From Pseudoduganella danionis (lineage in GTDB: Bacteria > Pseudomonadota > Gammaproteobacteria > Burkholderiales > Burkholderiaceae_D), in NCBI RefSeq assembly GCF_009720775.1, contig NZ_WNKW01000003.1, forward strand, positions 312,028 through 376,027: 64,000 nucleotides of DNA, written 5' to 3'. The notes beneath the pieces are model-generated. The model was not told the origin of the DNA and did not search any database. It was given only the letters and a program-made list of their open reading frames with translations. The translations under genes and the position numbers were made by a program. Position 1 is the stretch's first letter. Each line of letters begins with the position of its first letter. Shown here one piece after another: positions 7,866 to 18,012 of this stretch.

Positions 7866-10415
7866 ATGTTCGAATTCATCTTCAAGCGCAACGGCGAAAA
7901 TGCTGGCGTAGCACCTGCCGCGACGGAGACTGCGGCCAGCACGGCCGCTGCCGCTTCGGCCGAACGACGCGAACAACAGACCCAGCAAGCGGCCGCGCTG
8001 GCCGGTGATGAAGCGGCCGCCGTGGCGCTAATCCTGCAGAGCGAGTTTGCCGGCGTGCGCCTGCAGGCCGCCGAACATGTGCGTAGCCTGCCGCTGCTGG
8101 AGCAGGTGCTGCAGGCCATGCGCAATACTGACCGGCGTGTCGCCAAGCTGATGCAGAGCCGGCTCGACGCGATCCGCTATCACGAGGCTGAGCAGCGCAA
8201 GGCGGCGGCCTGTCTGGAACTGGCCGCACGCATGCTGGCCGATGAAAAACTCACGCCGAATCAGGTGGCCGAGCTGGACCGGCAGTGGAGCATTACCACG
8301 GCCGATGCCGCACAGGCCATCAGCTTTGCCAGCCAGCGCATGGCGCTCGATGCGCGCCTGCAGGCGCAGGTGCAGCTACAGCGCCAGATGATCGATGCGC
8401 TGGCAGCCTTGCGCCAGCTGCCTACCAGCATGGACGACAAGGCCGCCGCGCAAGCTGCGCTGGAACAGTTTGCTGCGCAGTTCGAGCGCTGCCAGCAGGA
8501 CGCCGAGCATGCCACTCTGCCCAAGCATTTGCTGATGGATTTTGCCGCCGCCCTGAGTCAGACGCGTGCAGCGCTGGCCGCAGGACAGGCGAAGGTAGCC
8601 GCCAGCGCTGCCGCTGCAGTGGCGCAGCCGGTGGCCGTTGCCGCCGCAACGGAAAGCGCAGCGGCCAGCGGTACTGCTGGTCCTGGTGCTGCCGGTGTTG
8701 CCTATGCTACTGGCGCAAGCGACGCGGCGACTACGGCCGCCGCGGCGACGGCCGCCGCTGTATCTGCCAGCGCTGCCGCTGCCAGTGCTGCGCCAGCGGG
8801 CCGCCCAGCCAAAGCGGCTGCACCCGATCCGCAATTTTTGAGCACGCTCGATGCGCTGGAACAGGCGCTCGAACAGGGCTTGCTGCACGCAGCCGCCGAA
8901 CATGATAAATGGCTCAAGGAGCACAAGGCCAAGCTGGCACCGGCCGTAACGGAACGCTTGAACCACCTGCGCGCCGAACTCAAACGCCTGAGCGACTGGG
9001 CGCGCTGGAGTGGCAATGTCTCGCGCGAGGAACTGGTAAAGGTGGTGGAAGAGCTGCCCGCACTGGGACTGGCGATGAGCGAACTGGCCAAGAAAGTGGG
9101 CAGCATGCGCGAACGCTGGAAGGCGCTCGATGCTGTTTCCGGCCATGCGCCGCGAAGCCTGTGGGAGCGCTTCGACCGCGCTTGCACCACGGCCTATGCG
9201 CCGGCTGCGGCCCATTTCAAACAACTGGCCGACGAGCGCCACGCCAATGCGGCCAAGGCGCAAGCGCTGATTGAAGAGACCCGCGCGATGGCGCAGGCAG
9301 CGGCCGAAGGCGTCGATCTGAAGAACGTGGCGGCAGCAGGCCAGCGCCTGCGCCAGATGTGGAGCCGGCTCGGTGCCATGGAGCGCAAGGAAAAGCGCAA
9401 GCTGGAACAGGCTTTCGACAAGGCGTTGGGCCAGATGCTGGCACCGCTGACCCAGCAGCGCAAGATCGAAGTGACGCGGCGCGAACAACTGATCCAGGAA
9501 GCCGAGCAGTTGCAACCGACCGAGCGCCATGCACTCGACCTGCTCAAGCGCCTGCAGGAGCGCTGGCAGGAACAGGCCAAGGCGCTGCCGCTGGAACGCA
9601 AGGCGGAGCAGGCGCTATGGCAGCGTTTCCGCACGGCTTGCGATGCTGTGTACAGCAAGCGCAAGGAAGTGGCGCATGCGGCCGACCACGAACGCAAAGC
9701 CCATCTGCATGCGCGCGAAGCGCTGTGCGCGCAGCTGGAAACGGCCACGTTCAGTGGCGACGACAAGGCCCAGTTGGCAGCGATAGCGGCACTGCTGCGC
9801 GAAACGGCCAGCGCATGGCAGCATGCGGGCACGGTGCCGCGTGCTGCCGAAGCCCGTATCAGCCAGCGTTATCAGGCTGCACAGGCGCACGTGCAGGCAC
9901 AGGCCGATGCGATCCGGCGCCGCAGCGGCGCAGCGCAAGCCCATGCCTTGCGCGACAAGCTGCGCCTGTGCCAGGCGCTGGAAGGTCAGCTCGCGCAGGG
10001 CAGCGCCGCGAATGGCGCAGCCACGGCCGAAGAATGGCAGGCACGCTGGATGGCCATCCCCAAGCTGGGCGGGGAGTACGAAAAGGCGTTGGGCGGTCGC
10101 TACAACGCAGCGCTGGCGCTGCTGGGCAGCGATGCGGCTAGTTATCTGGCGCAACTGGAAGCCAACCGTGAGCGCCTGCTCGCTGAAGTGCTGCGACTGG
10201 AAATCGTCGCTGGCGTGGACAGTGGTGCCGAGTTTGCCCGCGAACGCCTGAAAATGCAGGTGGAAGTGTTGCAATCGTCGCTGAAATCAGGGCAGAAGCC
10301 GCAAAGTGCCACAGCCGCCTATTTGCAGCTATGCGCCATGCCGGCGCTGGCCGATGACCGCACGGTGAGCCGCATCGAAGCGCTGTTCCGCCGCATCGGC
10401 GGGGGAGAGCGCTGA
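7866..10415 (+). CDS. DUF349 domain protein with long alanine-rich linker
   Basis: This 849-residue cytoplasmic protein is built of Arg/Glu/Ala-rich helical repeats with Trp at regular intervals (LKRLSDWARW, MWSRLGAME, RLQERWQEQ), the pattern of DUF349 repeats. The N-terminal 250 residues are helical and HEAT-like. A low-complexity Ala/Thr/Gly linker (about residues 240-320) separates them from the repeats. The molecular role of DUF349 proteins is not established. The gene ends in a one-base overlap with moaE (TGATG at 10413-10417), implying translational coupling. Confidence 0.8.
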   Translation: MFEFIFKRNGENAGVAPAATETAASTAAAASAERREQQTQQAAALAGDEAAAVALILQSEFAGVRLQAAEHVRSLPLLEQVLQAMRNTDRRVAKLMQSRLDAIRYHEAEQRKAAACLELAARMLADEKLTPNQVAELDRQWSITTADAAQAISFASQRMALDARLQAQVQLQRQMIDALAALRQLPTSMDDKAAAQAALEQFAAQFERCQQDAEHATLPKHLLMDFAAALSQTRAALAAGQAKVAASAAAAVAQPVAVAAATESAAASGTAGPGAAGVAYATGASDAATTAAAATAAAVSASAAAASAAPAGRPAKAAAPDPQFLSTLDALEQALEQGLLHAAAEHDKWLKEHKAKLAPAVTERLNHLRAELKRLSDWARWSGNVSREELVKVVEELPALGLAMSELAKKVGSMRERWKALDAVSGHAPRSLWERFDRACTTAYAPAAAHFKQLADERHANAAKAQALIEETRAMAQAAAEGVDLKNVAAAGQRLRQMWSRLGAMERKEKRKLEQAFDKALGQMLAPLTQQRKIEVTRREQLIQEAEQLQPTERHALDLLKRLQERWQEQAKALPLERKAEQALWQRFRTACDAVYSKRKEVAHAADHERKAHLHAREALCAQLETATFSGDDKAQLAAIAALLRETASAWQHAGTVPRAAEARISQRYQAAQAHVQAQADAIRRRSGAAQAHALRDKLRLCQALEGQLAQGSAANGAATAEEWQARWMAIPKLGGEYEKALGGRYNAALALLGSDAASYLAQLEANRERLLAEVLRLEIVAGVDSGAEFARERLKMQVEVLQSSLKSGQKPQSATAAYLQLCAMPALADDRTVSRIEALFRRIGGGER

Positions 10416-10882
10416 TGGCGGCCGGTAGCTACAGTGTGCGCGTGCAGCAGCAGGATTTCGATCTGAGCACGGAAGTGGCGCTGCTGCGCGCTGCCCAGCC
10501 CGGGGTAGGCGCCATCGTCAGCTTTGTCGGCACGGTGCGTGACCTGAACGAAGGCGCCAGCGTGGCCGAGATGGAGCTGGAACACTATCCGGGCATGACG
10601 GAGCAGTCCATCCAGAACATCATTGAACAGGCTCGGGGGCGTTGGGATATCTTCGGCGCGCTGGTGATCCACCGGGTAGGGCCGCTCAAACCGATGGAGC
10701 AGATCGTACTGGTGGCCGTCACCTCGGCGCACCGGGGCGAAGCCTTTGCTGCTTGCGAATTCATCATCGACTTCCTCAAGACGGAAGCGCCGTTCTGGAA
10801 GAAGGAACAGACGCCCGATGGCGGACGCTGGGTGGATGCGCGCGTCAGTGATGATGTCGCTTTAGAAAAGTGGTCGAAATAA
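10415..10882 (+). CDS. moaE: Molybdopterin synthase catalytic subunit MoaE
   Basis: This 155-residue protein matches MoaE along its length (E. coli MoaE is 150). It contains FVGTVRD, the LEHYPGM segment, the HRVG stretch, and APFWKKE with the catalytic lysine pair. MoaE uses sulfur from the MoaD C-terminus to convert precursor Z into molybdopterin. The start overlaps the DUF349 stop by one base. moaD and the other moa genes are not in the window, so MoaE must work with a partner encoded elsewhere or it is the tail of a scattered pathway. Confidence 0.95.
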   Translation: MAAGSYSVRVQQQDFDLSTEVALLRAAQPGVGAIVSFVGTVRDLNEGASVAEMELEHYPGMTEQSIQNIIEQARGRWDIFGALVIHRVGPLKPMEQIVLVAVTSAHRGEAFAACEFIIDFLKTEAPFWKKEQTPDGGRWVDARVSDDVALEKWSK

Positions 10883-10941
10883 GTTGTCGAAATGAGCAGA
10901 CTTGATCTAGCTCATGGAAGTATGAAATAAATCGGTGAATC

Positions 10942-10969
10942 CTTGAAATGTAATTGATCAACCCTATTT
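10942..10969 (+). promoter_or_regulatory. Sigma-32 heat-shock promoter of clpB
   Basis: CTTGAA at 10942-10947 and CCCTATTT at 10962-10969 are separated by 14 bases. The sigma-32 consensus is CTTGAA, 11-16 bases, CCCCATNT; only one base differs in the -10 element. It lies 33 bases before the clpB start, so heat-shock control is the likely regulation. Confidence 0.85.
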
Positions 10970-11001
10970 GGGCGATAAGTTAAATTGATGGGAGCACCAC
11001 C

Positions 11002-13584
11002 ATGCGTCAGGACAAACTCACGACCAAGTTACAGGAAGCCCTGTCGGACTCGCAAAGTCTGGCGGTGGGTAATGACAACCAATATATCGAACCCGTACAC
11101 CTGCTGACGGCGCTGCTGAATCAGGACGACGGCAGTGCGCGTTCCTTGCTGCAGCGTGCCGGCGTGAATGTAGGCGGCCTGACCAAGGCGCTGGGCAGCG
11201 CGCTCGAACGTCTGCCCAAAGTCTCGGGCACGAATGGCGATGTGCAGGCCAGCCGCGAGCTGATCGCCGTACTCAATCTGTCGGACAAGGAAGCGCAGAA
11301 GCGCAATGACCAGTTCATCTCGAGCGAGATGGTGCTGCTGGCGCTGACCGACGATAAATCCGATGCGGGCAAGTTGGCGCGCGAAAATGGCCTGAGCCGC
11401 AAGGCGCTGGAAGCGGCCATCGCCGCCGTGCGCGGCGGTGCCAAAGTGGATAATCAGGATGCCGAAGGCCAGCGCGAAGCGCTGAAAAAATACACGCTGG
11501 ATCTGACCGAACGGGCCCGCGCGGGCAAGCTCGATCCCGTGATTGGCCGTGACGATGAAATCCGCCGCGCCATCCAGGTGCTGCAGCGCCGCTCCAAGAA
11601 CAACCCCGTACTGATCGGCGAACCGGGCGTGGGCAAGACCGCCATCGTGGAAGGGCTGGCCCAGCGTATCGTCAATAATGAAGTACCCGATTCGCTCAAG
11701 GGCAAGCGCGTGCTGTCGCTCGACATGGCGGCGCTGGTGGCCGGTGCCAAATTCCGCGGCGAGTTCGAAGAGCGCCTGAAAGCCGTGCTCAAAGAACTGG
11801 CCATGGATGAAGGCCAGACCATCGTCTTCATCGACGAGATGCACACCATGGTCGGTGCCGGCAAGGCCGAAGGCTCCATGGATGCGGGCAATATGCTCAA
11901 GCCTGCGCTGGCCCGTGGCGAGCTGCATTGCGTGGGCGCCACCACGCTGGACGAATACCGCAAATACATCGAGAAAGATGCTGCGCTGGAGCGCCGCTTC
12001 CAGAAGATACTGGTGGATGAACCTTCGGTGGAAGCCACCATTGCGATCCTGCGCGGGCTGCAGGACAAGTACGAGCTGCACCACAAGGTAGCGATTTCCG
12101 ATGCGGCCATCATCGCTGCTGCGGAACTGTCGCACCGCTATATCACGGACCGCTTCCTGCCCGATAAGGCGATCGACCTGATCGACGAAGCGGCATCCAA
12201 AATCAAGATCGAGATCGACTCCAAGCCGGAAGTGATGGACAAGCTGGAACGCCGTCTGATCCAGCTGAAGATCGAGAAGGAAGCCGTGAAGAAGGAGAAG
12301 GACGAAGGTTCGCGTCGCCGGCTGGAACTGATAGAGGAAGAGATCAGCCGTCTGCAGCGCGAGCTGAACGACTACGAGGAAATCCTCAAGGCCGAGAAGT
12401 CGGTGGTGCAGGGCAGTACCCATATCAAGGAAGAAATCGACCGCATCAAGCTGCAGATGGAGCAGGCCACGCGCGACAGCAACTGGCAGCGTGTGTCGGA
12501 GCTGCAGTATGGCCGTCTGCCGGAATTGGAAGCCCAGCTCAAGCAGGCCGAAGCGGCTTCAGCCAGCAAGACCGACGCCAGCCAGCCCAAGCTGCTGCGC
12601 ACCGAAGTGGGCGCCGAGGAAATCGCCGAAGTGGTGTCGCGTGCCACCGGCATTCCCGTCTCGCGCATGATGCAGGGCGAGCGTGACAAGCTGCTGCACA
12701 TCGAAGCCAAGCTGCATGAGCGCGTGGTGGGGCAGGATGAAGCGATAGCTGCCGTGGCCGATGCGATCCGCCGCTCGCGCGCGGGTCTGGCCGATCCTAA
12801 CCGTCCGTATGGCTCCTTCATGTTCCTTGGCCCTACGGGCGTGGGCAAAACCGAGCTGACCAAGGCGCTGGCCGGCTTCCTGTTCGATACGGAAGATGCG
12901 CTGATCCGCATCGACATGAGCGAATTCATGGAGAAGCATTCGGTGGCCCGTCTGATCGGCGCGCCGCCCGGCTACGTGGGCTACGACGAAGGCGGCTATC
13001 TGACCGAAGCCGTGCGGCGCAAGCCTTACAGCGTGATCCTGCTCGACGAGGTGGAAAAAGCCCACCCCGACGTGTTCAATGTGCTGCTGCAGGCGCTTGA
13101 CGATGGTCGTATGACGGACGGGCAGGGCCGCACGGTGGACTTCAAGAACACCGTGATCATCATGACGTCGAATCTGGGCTCGCACAAGATGCAGGCAATG
13201 GAGGATGCTGATCCGGCCGTGATGAAGCTGGCCGTGATGGCCGAGGTGCGCGCCCACTTCCGTCCCGAGTTCATCAACCGTATCGATGAAATCGTGGTAT
13301 TCCATGGCCTCGATGAGAAAAACATCGGCGCGATCGCCAAGATCCAGCTGGCGATACTCGAACAGCGTCTCGCACGCATGGACATGACGCTGACGGTGAC
13401 GGATCAGGCGCTGCAGAAAATCGCCGAAGCCGGTTACGATCCTGTGTACGGGGCGCGGCCGCTGAAACGGGCGATTCAGCAGCAGATCGAAAATCCGCTG
13501 TCCAAGCTGATCCTGCAAGGCCGCTTCGGCCCCAAAGACACCATCCGCGTGGACGTGAGCAATGGCGAACTGAGTTTTAACTGA
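11002..13584 (+). CDS. clpB: ClpB disaggregase chaperone
   Basis: This 860-residue protein is a full-length ClpB: an N-terminal substrate domain (1-150), first AAA+ module with Walker A GEPGVGKT (about 207-214), a coiled-coil middle domain (about 400-530), and a second AAA+ module with GPTGVGKT (about 612-619) and ERRFQKI-type arginine finger context. With DnaK it pulls apart aggregated proteins using ATP. The start is preceded by GGGAG nine bases upstream (10990-10994) and by a good sigma-32 promoter. A GC-rich hairpin follows the stop. Confidence 0.98.
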   Translation: MRQDKLTTKLQEALSDSQSLAVGNDNQYIEPVHLLTALLNQDDGSARSLLQRAGVNVGGLTKALGSALERLPKVSGTNGDVQASRELIAVLNLSDKEAQKRNDQFISSEMVLLALTDDKSDAGKLARENGLSRKALEAAIAAVRGGAKVDNQDAEGQREALKKYTLDLTERARAGKLDPVIGRDDEIRRAIQVLQRRSKNNPVLIGEPGVGKTAIVEGLAQRIVNNEVPDSLKGKRVLSLDMAALVAGAKFRGEFEERLKAVLKELAMDEGQTIVFIDEMHTMVGAGKAEGSMDAGNMLKPALARGELHCVGATTLDEYRKYIEKDAALERRFQKILVDEPSVEATIAILRGLQDKYELHHKVAISDAAIIAAAELSHRYITDRFLPDKAIDLIDEAASKIKIEIDSKPEVMDKLERRLIQLKIEKEAVKKEKDEGSRRRLELIEEEISRLQRELNDYEEILKAEKSVVQGSTHIKEEIDRIKLQMEQATRDSNWQRVSELQYGRLPELEAQLKQAEAASASKTDASQPKLLRTEVGAEEIAEVVSRATGIPVSRMMQGERDKLLHIEAKLHERVVGQDEAIAAVADAIRRSRAGLADPNRPYGSFMFLGPTGVGKTELTKALAGFLFDTEDALIRIDMSEFMEKHSVARLIGAPPGYVGYDEGGYLTEAVRRKPYSVILLDEVEKAHPDVFNVLLQALDDGRMTDGQGRTVDFKNTVIIMTSNLGSHKMQAMEDADPAVMKLAVMAEVRAHFRPEFINRIDEIVVFHGLDEKNIGAIAKIQLAILEQRLARMDMTLTVTDQALQKIAEAGYDPVYGARPLKRAIQQQIENPLSKLILQGRFGPKDTIRVDVSNGELSFN

Positions 13585-13591
13585 GTCTGAC

Positions 13592-13609
13592 GGCGCGCTG
13601 CGGCGCGCC
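13592..13609. terminator. GC hairpin between clpB and convergent diguanylate cyclase
   Basis: GGCGCGC (13592-13598) pairs with GCGCGCC (13603-13609) across a four-base loop. It sits between two convergent stop codons (13584 and 13620). There is no T-run on either side, so termination is plausible but not shown. Confidence 0.4.
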
Positions 13610-13619
13610 GCAGGGCGGT

Positions 13620-14564
13620 TTAAAGTTCAGTGTCCAGGCTGACGGGGAAATGGCAGGCGATGCGATTGCGTCCCTGCCGTTTTGCATTGTAGAGCGCTAC
13701 ATCGGCGCGTTTGAGCACATCTTCGAACGAGTGATCGCCGGGCAGCATTTCGCTCAGGCCGCCGCTGATGGTGGCGCCGTCGCCGAGCGACTGCAACTGG
13801 CGCAATTCTTCCGCCACGCGCAGGCGCAGGCGTTCGGCGATGGGCTGGGCCAGTTCGCGCGTGGTATGCGGCATCAGCACGACGAATTCATCGCCGCCCA
13901 AACGGGCCGGGAAGTCCGTGCTGCGTAGCTCGGCGCGGCAGACTTCGGCCGTGGTCTGCAAGGCGTGGTCGCCGCACAGGTGACCGTAGCGGTCATTGAT
14001 GCCCTTGAATTCATCGATGTCGAAGATCAGCACGGCGCTGGGTGTGCTGTAGCGCGCGTGCATTTCGTAATGGTCGTTCAGCATCTGCATCAGCTTGCGG
14101 CGGTTGGCCAGCCCCGTCAGCGCATCCGTTTCACTGAACATGCGCAACTGCTTTTCCAGCCGTTTGCTGGCCGTGATATTGCTGGCGATCCACAGCACCG
14201 CATCTTCGCCCTGCACCTGATAACCGAGTGCCCGCACCCGTCCTTCGAACCAGATCACATCGGGCGGCCCTGCGCTGTCCAGCCCCCGCACATCGCGTCC
14301 GCTGAGCGGGTATTCCACCACATGCATGCCGGGCTGATCGAGCGCGATGGCGATCTGCTGGATAAACCAGCTGGCCCGTTCGTCGCTGAGCACGTCGGCG
14401 ATGGTCTTGCCCACCAGCGAGCTGCCGTCATGGTAGTAGCGGTTGTCGGCACCGCCGAACAGAGCCGCGTAGCGGCCGCTACGGGTAAAGATGAAAGCCG
14501 GATCCGGCAGCGCCGCCAACAGACCGATGATTTGATCGTGGGAAAACAGGGACACGTCAGCCAT
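13620..14564 (-). CDS. PAS-GGDEF diguanylate cyclase (cytoplasmic)
   Basis: Starting at the ATG at 14564 (MADVSLFSHDQ) gives 314 residues; a longer frame from 14678 adds 38 unlikely residues. An N-terminal PAS-like domain (about 10-130) precedes a GGDEF domain (about 150-310). The motif RLGGDEF is intact and RSTD lies five residues upstream, matching the inhibitory RxxD site. No membrane helix is visible. It should synthesise cyclic di-GMP in response to an internal signal. It is convergent with clpB and divergent from rraA. Confidence 0.85.
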   Translation of the reverse strand: MADVSLFSHDQIIGLLAALPDPAFIFTRSGRYAALFGGADNRYYHDGSSLVGKTIADVLSDERASWFIQQIAIALDQPGMHVVEYPLSGRDVRGLDSAGPPDVIWFEGRVRALGYQVQGEDAVLWIASNITASKRLEKQLRMFSETDALTGLANRRKLMQMLNDHYEMHARYSTPSAVLIFDIDEFKGINDRYGHLCGDHALQTTAEVCRAELRSTDFPARLGGDEFVVLMPHTTRELAQPIAERLRLRVAEELRQLQSLGDGATISGGLSEMLPGDHSFEDVLKRADVALYNAKRQGRNRIACHFPVSLDTEL

Positions 14565-14722
14565 ACACGCGCTCTGGGTTAGGGAAAGATTTAATGTAAC
14601 GTATTTCTGTACTGGACAGAAGATATTATGAAGAAATTCACAATTTGCCACACTTAGTCTGTGCGCTTTTTGGTCCAAGGCATAGAATTAACGCTCTTTT
14701 CCCTACCCGATCAGGACAGATA

Positions 14723-15220
14723 ATGAAATTTGCCACCACCGATTTATGCGATGACCACGCCGAGCTGCTTGAAGACGGCCGGCTGGCGGTCTTGCCGCCT
14801 GTATTCCAGTCGTATGGCCAGTTGCGCAGCTTCGCCGGCCCGGCCTACACCTTGCGTGTGCATGAAGACAATGCGCTGGTGCGGGCTGTGCTGGAAACGC
14901 CGGGGCAGGGGCAGGTGCTGGTGATCGATGGCGGAGCCAGCCTGCGCCGCGCGCTGGTGGGCGGCCAGTTGGGACTGTTAGCGCAAAACAACGGCTGGGC
15001 AGGGATCGTGGTGGATGGCTGCATTCGTGATACGGACGAAATCAATGCCTGCCAGATAGGCGTACGCGCGCTGGCGGCCCACCCGCGCAAGAGCAGCAAA
15101 AAAGGCGAGGGCGAGCGCCAGGTGCAGGTGACGATCCAGAGCGTGGCAGTGCGTCCGGGCGCGTGGATTTATGCGGATGCGGACGGAGTTTTAGTAGCGC
15201 AGCAGGCGCTAGCGTGCTAA
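14723..15220 (+). CDS. rraA: RraA family protein (ribonuclease E regulator / HMG aldolase type)
   Basis: The ATG at 14723 follows AGGACA and gives 165 residues. The fold signature is present: [33 protein letters not shown] and the late [16 protein letters not shown]. RraA of E. coli binds and inhibits RNase E. Many relatives are 4-hydroxy-4-methyl-2-oxoglutarate aldolases or oxaloacetate decarboxylases; the G-x20-R-D type residues that bind metal are kept here (GCIRDTDE), so enzymatic activity is possible. Which of the two roles applies cannot be told from sequence. Confidence 0.88.
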   Translation: MKFATTDLCDDHAELLEDGRLAVLPPVFQSYGQLRSFAGPAYTLRVHEDNALVRAVLETPGQGQVLVIDGGASLRRALVGGQLGLLAQNNGWAGIVVDGCIRDTDEINACQIGVRALAAHPRKSSKKGEGERQVQVTIQSVAVRPGAWIYADADGVLVAQQALAC

Positions 15221-15267
15221 GCTTGTCGATGTAAAATAGCAAACAAAGTTGATCGACAGGAATTGCC

Positions 15268-15870
15268 ATGAAAAAACTTCTGATTGCGGTCGCCTGTGCG
15301 GGGGCTGCGCTGTCGGCCCAGGCTGGCGTGGTGTCGTCCTTGTCCGACGGTACGGTGCTGCCCATGGCCGCCAATGGCGGGTTTGGCATTGCTCCCCAGA
15401 CGCTGGCGAATGGCGTGGTATGGAGTAGTGATGGCGAGCGTTCGGTGTTCGGCTATACCGATATGTTTGGCTTCAACCTCAACGGCCAGTGGAAGGGCAT
15501 GGCGCTGGCTTCGCCGAATGATGACTTCAGCACGATGCGACTGGTGTTTGATAAGCCGGTCATGGCGGTAGGCGCTTTGTTCAACTATGGCCGCAATTAC
15601 GGCAATGCCACTATCGCGGCCTATGATGCCAGCCACCAGTTGATCGAATCGCGGGTGCTGCAGATCAATCTGCCGGATGATAGCGTGAATCAGGGCGTGT
15701 TTTACGGCTTCCGTGAAAGCACGGCCAGCATCAGCTATTTCGAGATGTCAGGCGCCTACATTGGTGCCACCGGTTTCACGGTGTTGGCCGTGCCGGAACC
15801 TTCCACCTATGCCATGCTGCTGGGCGGGCTGGGCTTGCTCGGCATCGCCGCACGGCGCCGGCGCCAGTAG
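15268..15870 (+). CDS. Secreted PEP-CTERM sorting-signal protein
   Basis: This 200-residue protein starts with a signal peptide (MKKLLIAVACAGAALSAQAG, cleavage near residue 20). It ends with VPEPSTYAMLLGGLG, a hydrophobic stretch, and a terminal AARRRRQ, the exact plan of PEP-CTERM anchors that exosortase recognises. The middle is beta-rich and has no catalytic motif that I recognise. Such proteins are exported and often linked to exopolysaccharide or floc formation. No exosortase is in the window. A strong intrinsic terminator follows 30 bases after the stop. Confidence 0.88.
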   Translation: MKKLLIAVACAGAALSAQAGVVSSLSDGTVLPMAANGGFGIAPQTLANGVVWSSDGERSVFGYTDMFGFNLNGQWKGMALASPNDDFSTMRLVFDKPVMAVGALFNYGRNYGNATIAAYDASHQLIESRVLQINLPDDSVNQGVFYGFRESTASISYFEMSGAYIGATGFTVLAVPEPSTYAMLLGGLGLLGIAARRRRQ

Positions 15871-15900
15871 GCCAGCGCCGGTAATTACCGGCAAACGCAG

Positions 15901-15937
15901 ACACCCCGCATACCTAGTGTATCCGGGGTGTTTTTTT
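15901..15937 (+). terminator. Rho-independent terminator after PEP-CTERM gene
   Basis: CACCCCG (15902-15908) pairs with CGGGGTG (15924-15930), extended inward by ATAC/GTAT, and is followed by seven T residues (15931-15937). Confidence 0.9.
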
Positions 15938-16080
15938 CACCTGGCGAAATCTTCGTTTCACATTACGGCATGCGCCGCGCCAACGGCCGCGGCATTTCTT
16001 CCATTTTGAGAAATTACTTTCCGCATCCTGAAAAATATTGCCTAAGTCACTGATTTGTAATTATTTAAAACTGATCATGT

Positions 16081-16094
16081 GTCTTATATAAGAC
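16081..16094. promoter_or_regulatory. Perfect palindrome upstream of aceA
   Basis: GTCTTATATAAGAC is a perfect 14-base palindrome 69 bases before the aceA start codon. Its core, TTATATAA, could also serve as a -10 element. It looks like an operator for a dimeric regulator, but no factor can be named from sequence. Confidence 0.4.
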
Positions 16095-16163
16095 TGATTG
16101 TGCGCGGCACAAAACGTCTATCATGGAGTCAGCGGATTTTAATTTTTGCAGGAGAAGAACATC

Positions 16164-17459
16164 ATGGCCACTCGTGAACAGCAAATTGCCGAGCTTCAGC
16201 AGGATTGGGAGTGCAACCCGCGCTGGGCTGGCGTGCGGCGTACCTATAGCGCTGCCGACGTGGTGCGTTTGCGCGGCTCGCTGCCCATCAGCCATACGCT
16301 GGCCCAGCGCGGTGCCGACAAGCTGTGGCAGTTGCTGAACCAGGAAGCCCACGTGAATGCGCTGGGTGCGCTGACAGGCAATCAGGCGTTGCAGCAGGTG
16401 AAAGCGGGGCTGAAAGCCATCTATCTGTCTGGCTGGCAGGTGGCGGGCGATGCCAATCAGGCTGGCGAAATGTATCCCGACCAGTCGCTGTATCCCGTCA
16501 ATTCCGTGCCCATGGCCGTCAAGCGCATCAACAACACGCTGCAGCGGGCCGACCAGATCCAGTGGTCGGAAGGGCGCGACGAGATCGATTATTTTGCCCC
16601 CATCGTGGCCGATGCGGAAGCAGGTTTCGGCGGCGTGCTGAATGCATTCGAACTCATGAAAGCCATGATAGAGGCGGGTGCGGCTGGCGTGCATTTTGAA
16701 GACCAGCTAGCCTCGGCCAAGAAGTGCGGCCACATGGGCGGCAAGGTGCTGGTATCGACGCGCGAAGCCATCGAGAAGCTGACGGCAGCACGTCTGGCAG
16801 CCGATGTGATGGGCACCAGCACGCTGCTGATCGCCCGCACGGATGCGGAAGGGGCGGATCTGCTGATGTCGGATATCGATGACAATGACAAGCCGTTCTG
16901 CACGGGCGAGCGTACGGTGGAAGGCTACTTCAAGGTGCGCAAGGGGCTGGATCAGGCCGTGGCGCGGGCGCTGGCCTATGCGCCGTATGCCGATCTGGTG
17001 TGGTGCGAGACGGGCCGGCCCGATCTGGCCTATGCCAAGCGCTTTGCCGAAGCCGTGCATGCGCGCTTCCCCGGCAAGATGCTGGCGTATAACTGCTCGC
17101 CTTCGTTTAACTGGAAAAAGAATCTGGACGATGCCACCATCGCCCGCTTCCAGCGCGAGCTGGCTGCCATGGGCTATAAATTCCAGTTCATCACGCTGGC
17201 CGGCTTCCATGCGCTCAACTACAGCATGTTCCATCTGGCCCACGGCTATGCGCGCCGCCACATGACGGCCTTCGTGGAATTGCAGGAGGCGGAATTTGCC
17301 GCGGCCGAGCGGGGCTTCACGGCCGTCAAGCACCAGCGCGAAGTGGGCACCGGCTATTTCGATGAAGTGACCCAGTGCATCCAGAGCGGGCTGTCGTCCA
17401 CCACGGCGCTGCATGGTTCGACGGAAGACGAACAGTTCTTCGAGCCCAAGGTAGCCTGA
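16164..17459 (+). CDS. aceA: Isocitrate lyase
   Basis: The ATG at 16164 follows GGAG and gives 431 residues, the usual size of the short bacterial enzyme. The catalytic loop KKCGHMGGK is present, as are [18 protein letters not shown] and NCSPSFNW. It splits isocitrate into succinate and glyoxylate in the glyoxylate bypass, needed for growth on acetate or fatty acids. Malate synthase is not adjacent. A palindrome lies in the leader and a long hairpin follows the stop. Confidence 0.98.
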   Translation: MATREQQIAELQQDWECNPRWAGVRRTYSAADVVRLRGSLPISHTLAQRGADKLWQLLNQEAHVNALGALTGNQALQQVKAGLKAIYLSGWQVAGDANQAGEMYPDQSLYPVNSVPMAVKRINNTLQRADQIQWSEGRDEIDYFAPIVADAEAGFGGVLNAFELMKAMIEAGAAGVHFEDQLASAKKCGHMGGKVLVSTREAIEKLTAARLAADVMGTSTLLIARTDAEGADLLMSDIDDNDKPFCTGERTVEGYFKVRKGLDQAVARALAYAPYADLVWCETGRPDLAYAKRFAEAVHARFPGKMLAYNCSPSFNWKKNLDDATIARFQRELAAMGYKFQFITLAGFHALNYSMFHLAHGYARRHMTAFVELQEAEFAAAERGFTAVKHQREVGTGYFDEVTQCIQSGLSSTTALHGSTEDEQFFEPKVA

Positions 17460-17471
17460 GCGTAAGGAGTT

Positions 17472-17531
17472 GGCGCTAGCGTGCAAAGCGGAGCCGCCAC
17501 GCAGACAGTCGCGGCGGCTCCGGCGCTAGCG
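17472..17531. terminator. Long hairpin between convergent aceA and a small gene
   Basis: GGAGCCGCC (17490-17498) pairs with GGCGGCTCC (17513-17521). An outer stem is formed by two copies of the self-complementary GGCGCTAGCG (17472-17481 and 17522-17531). There is no T-run. It may terminate both convergent transcripts or stabilise mRNA 3 prime ends. Confidence 0.5.
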
Positions 17532-17533
17532 CA

Positions 17534-17758
17534 TCAGGGCTTGCCCAGATGCTGGCACAGGTGCTGTTTCAGGCGTTCCTGAAAACTGTCGAGGTCGTCG
17601 ATGGTGGCCAGATCATCGTCCACTTCCAGCATGTGGGTGCGGTGGCCCGGCGCGAACGACACGGTGGCTTCGATCTGACCCTGACGGTCGGTCAGCGAAT
17701 GGCCCTGTACGGCTGCGAGGATGTTGTCCTGGTCGTCAGTGATGATGGTCATTTTCAT
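17534..17758 (-). CDS. Small protein of unknown function
   Basis: This 74-residue acidic protein (MKMTIITDDQDN at the start, ending KQHLCQHLGKP) has no recognised domain, signal or membrane helix. Its ATG overlaps the TGA of the gene upstream (ATGA at 17755-17758), so the two are translationally coupled. The N-terminal half reads as a short beta hairpin, with alternating hydrophobics and a VQGHSL turn, and the C-terminal half as a helix. Function unknown. Confidence 0.65.
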   Translation of the reverse strand: MKMTIITDDQDNILAAVQGHSLTDRQGQIEATVSFAPGHRTHMLEVDDDLATIDDLDSFQERLKQHLCQHLGKP

Positions 17759-18012
17759 GACATGCCTCCGCCTTGCAGGTTGTGGAAAGCGCCGCCTATG
17801 CCCTTGTTGTGGATCTGCACAAAGTAGGTGGCGTTGCCATTGTTTTCCTTGCGCTTGCTTTGCTGGTCGGCCATGTGGATCGCGCCCTGGTTGGGCGCTT
17901 TCACATCAGCCGAGGCAAACTGGGTGCCGTGATCGCTGGGATAGCTATAGTTCCAGAACGCCGTCTGACCGGGCGCCAGAAAGGTCAGCGGGCCTACATT
18001 ATTGAAAGCCAT
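17755..18012 (-). CDS. Small beta-rich protein of unknown function, coupled to next gene
   Basis: The ATG at 18012 has a perfect GGAGGAG ribosome site upstream, giving 85 residues (MAFNNVGPLTFLAPGQTAF...). The chain is rich in Gly, Asn, Gln and aromatic residues and looks like a beta-sandwich with no signal peptide. I do not recognise a family. The strong ribosome site and coupling to the 74-residue gene suggest both are made together in quantity. It is divergent from rlmJ, with about 200 bases between. Confidence 0.65.
   Translation of the reverse strand: MAFNNVGPLTFLAPGQTAFWNYSYPSDHGTQFASADVKAPNQGAIHMADQQSKRKENNGNATYFVQIHNKGIGGAFHNLQGGGMS

Noticed and set aside
11029..12423. 464-codon minus-strand frame over clpB
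   Set aside because: Shadow of clpB: composition is His/Gln/Arg-rich with no domain, and the plus strand encodes a full ClpB.
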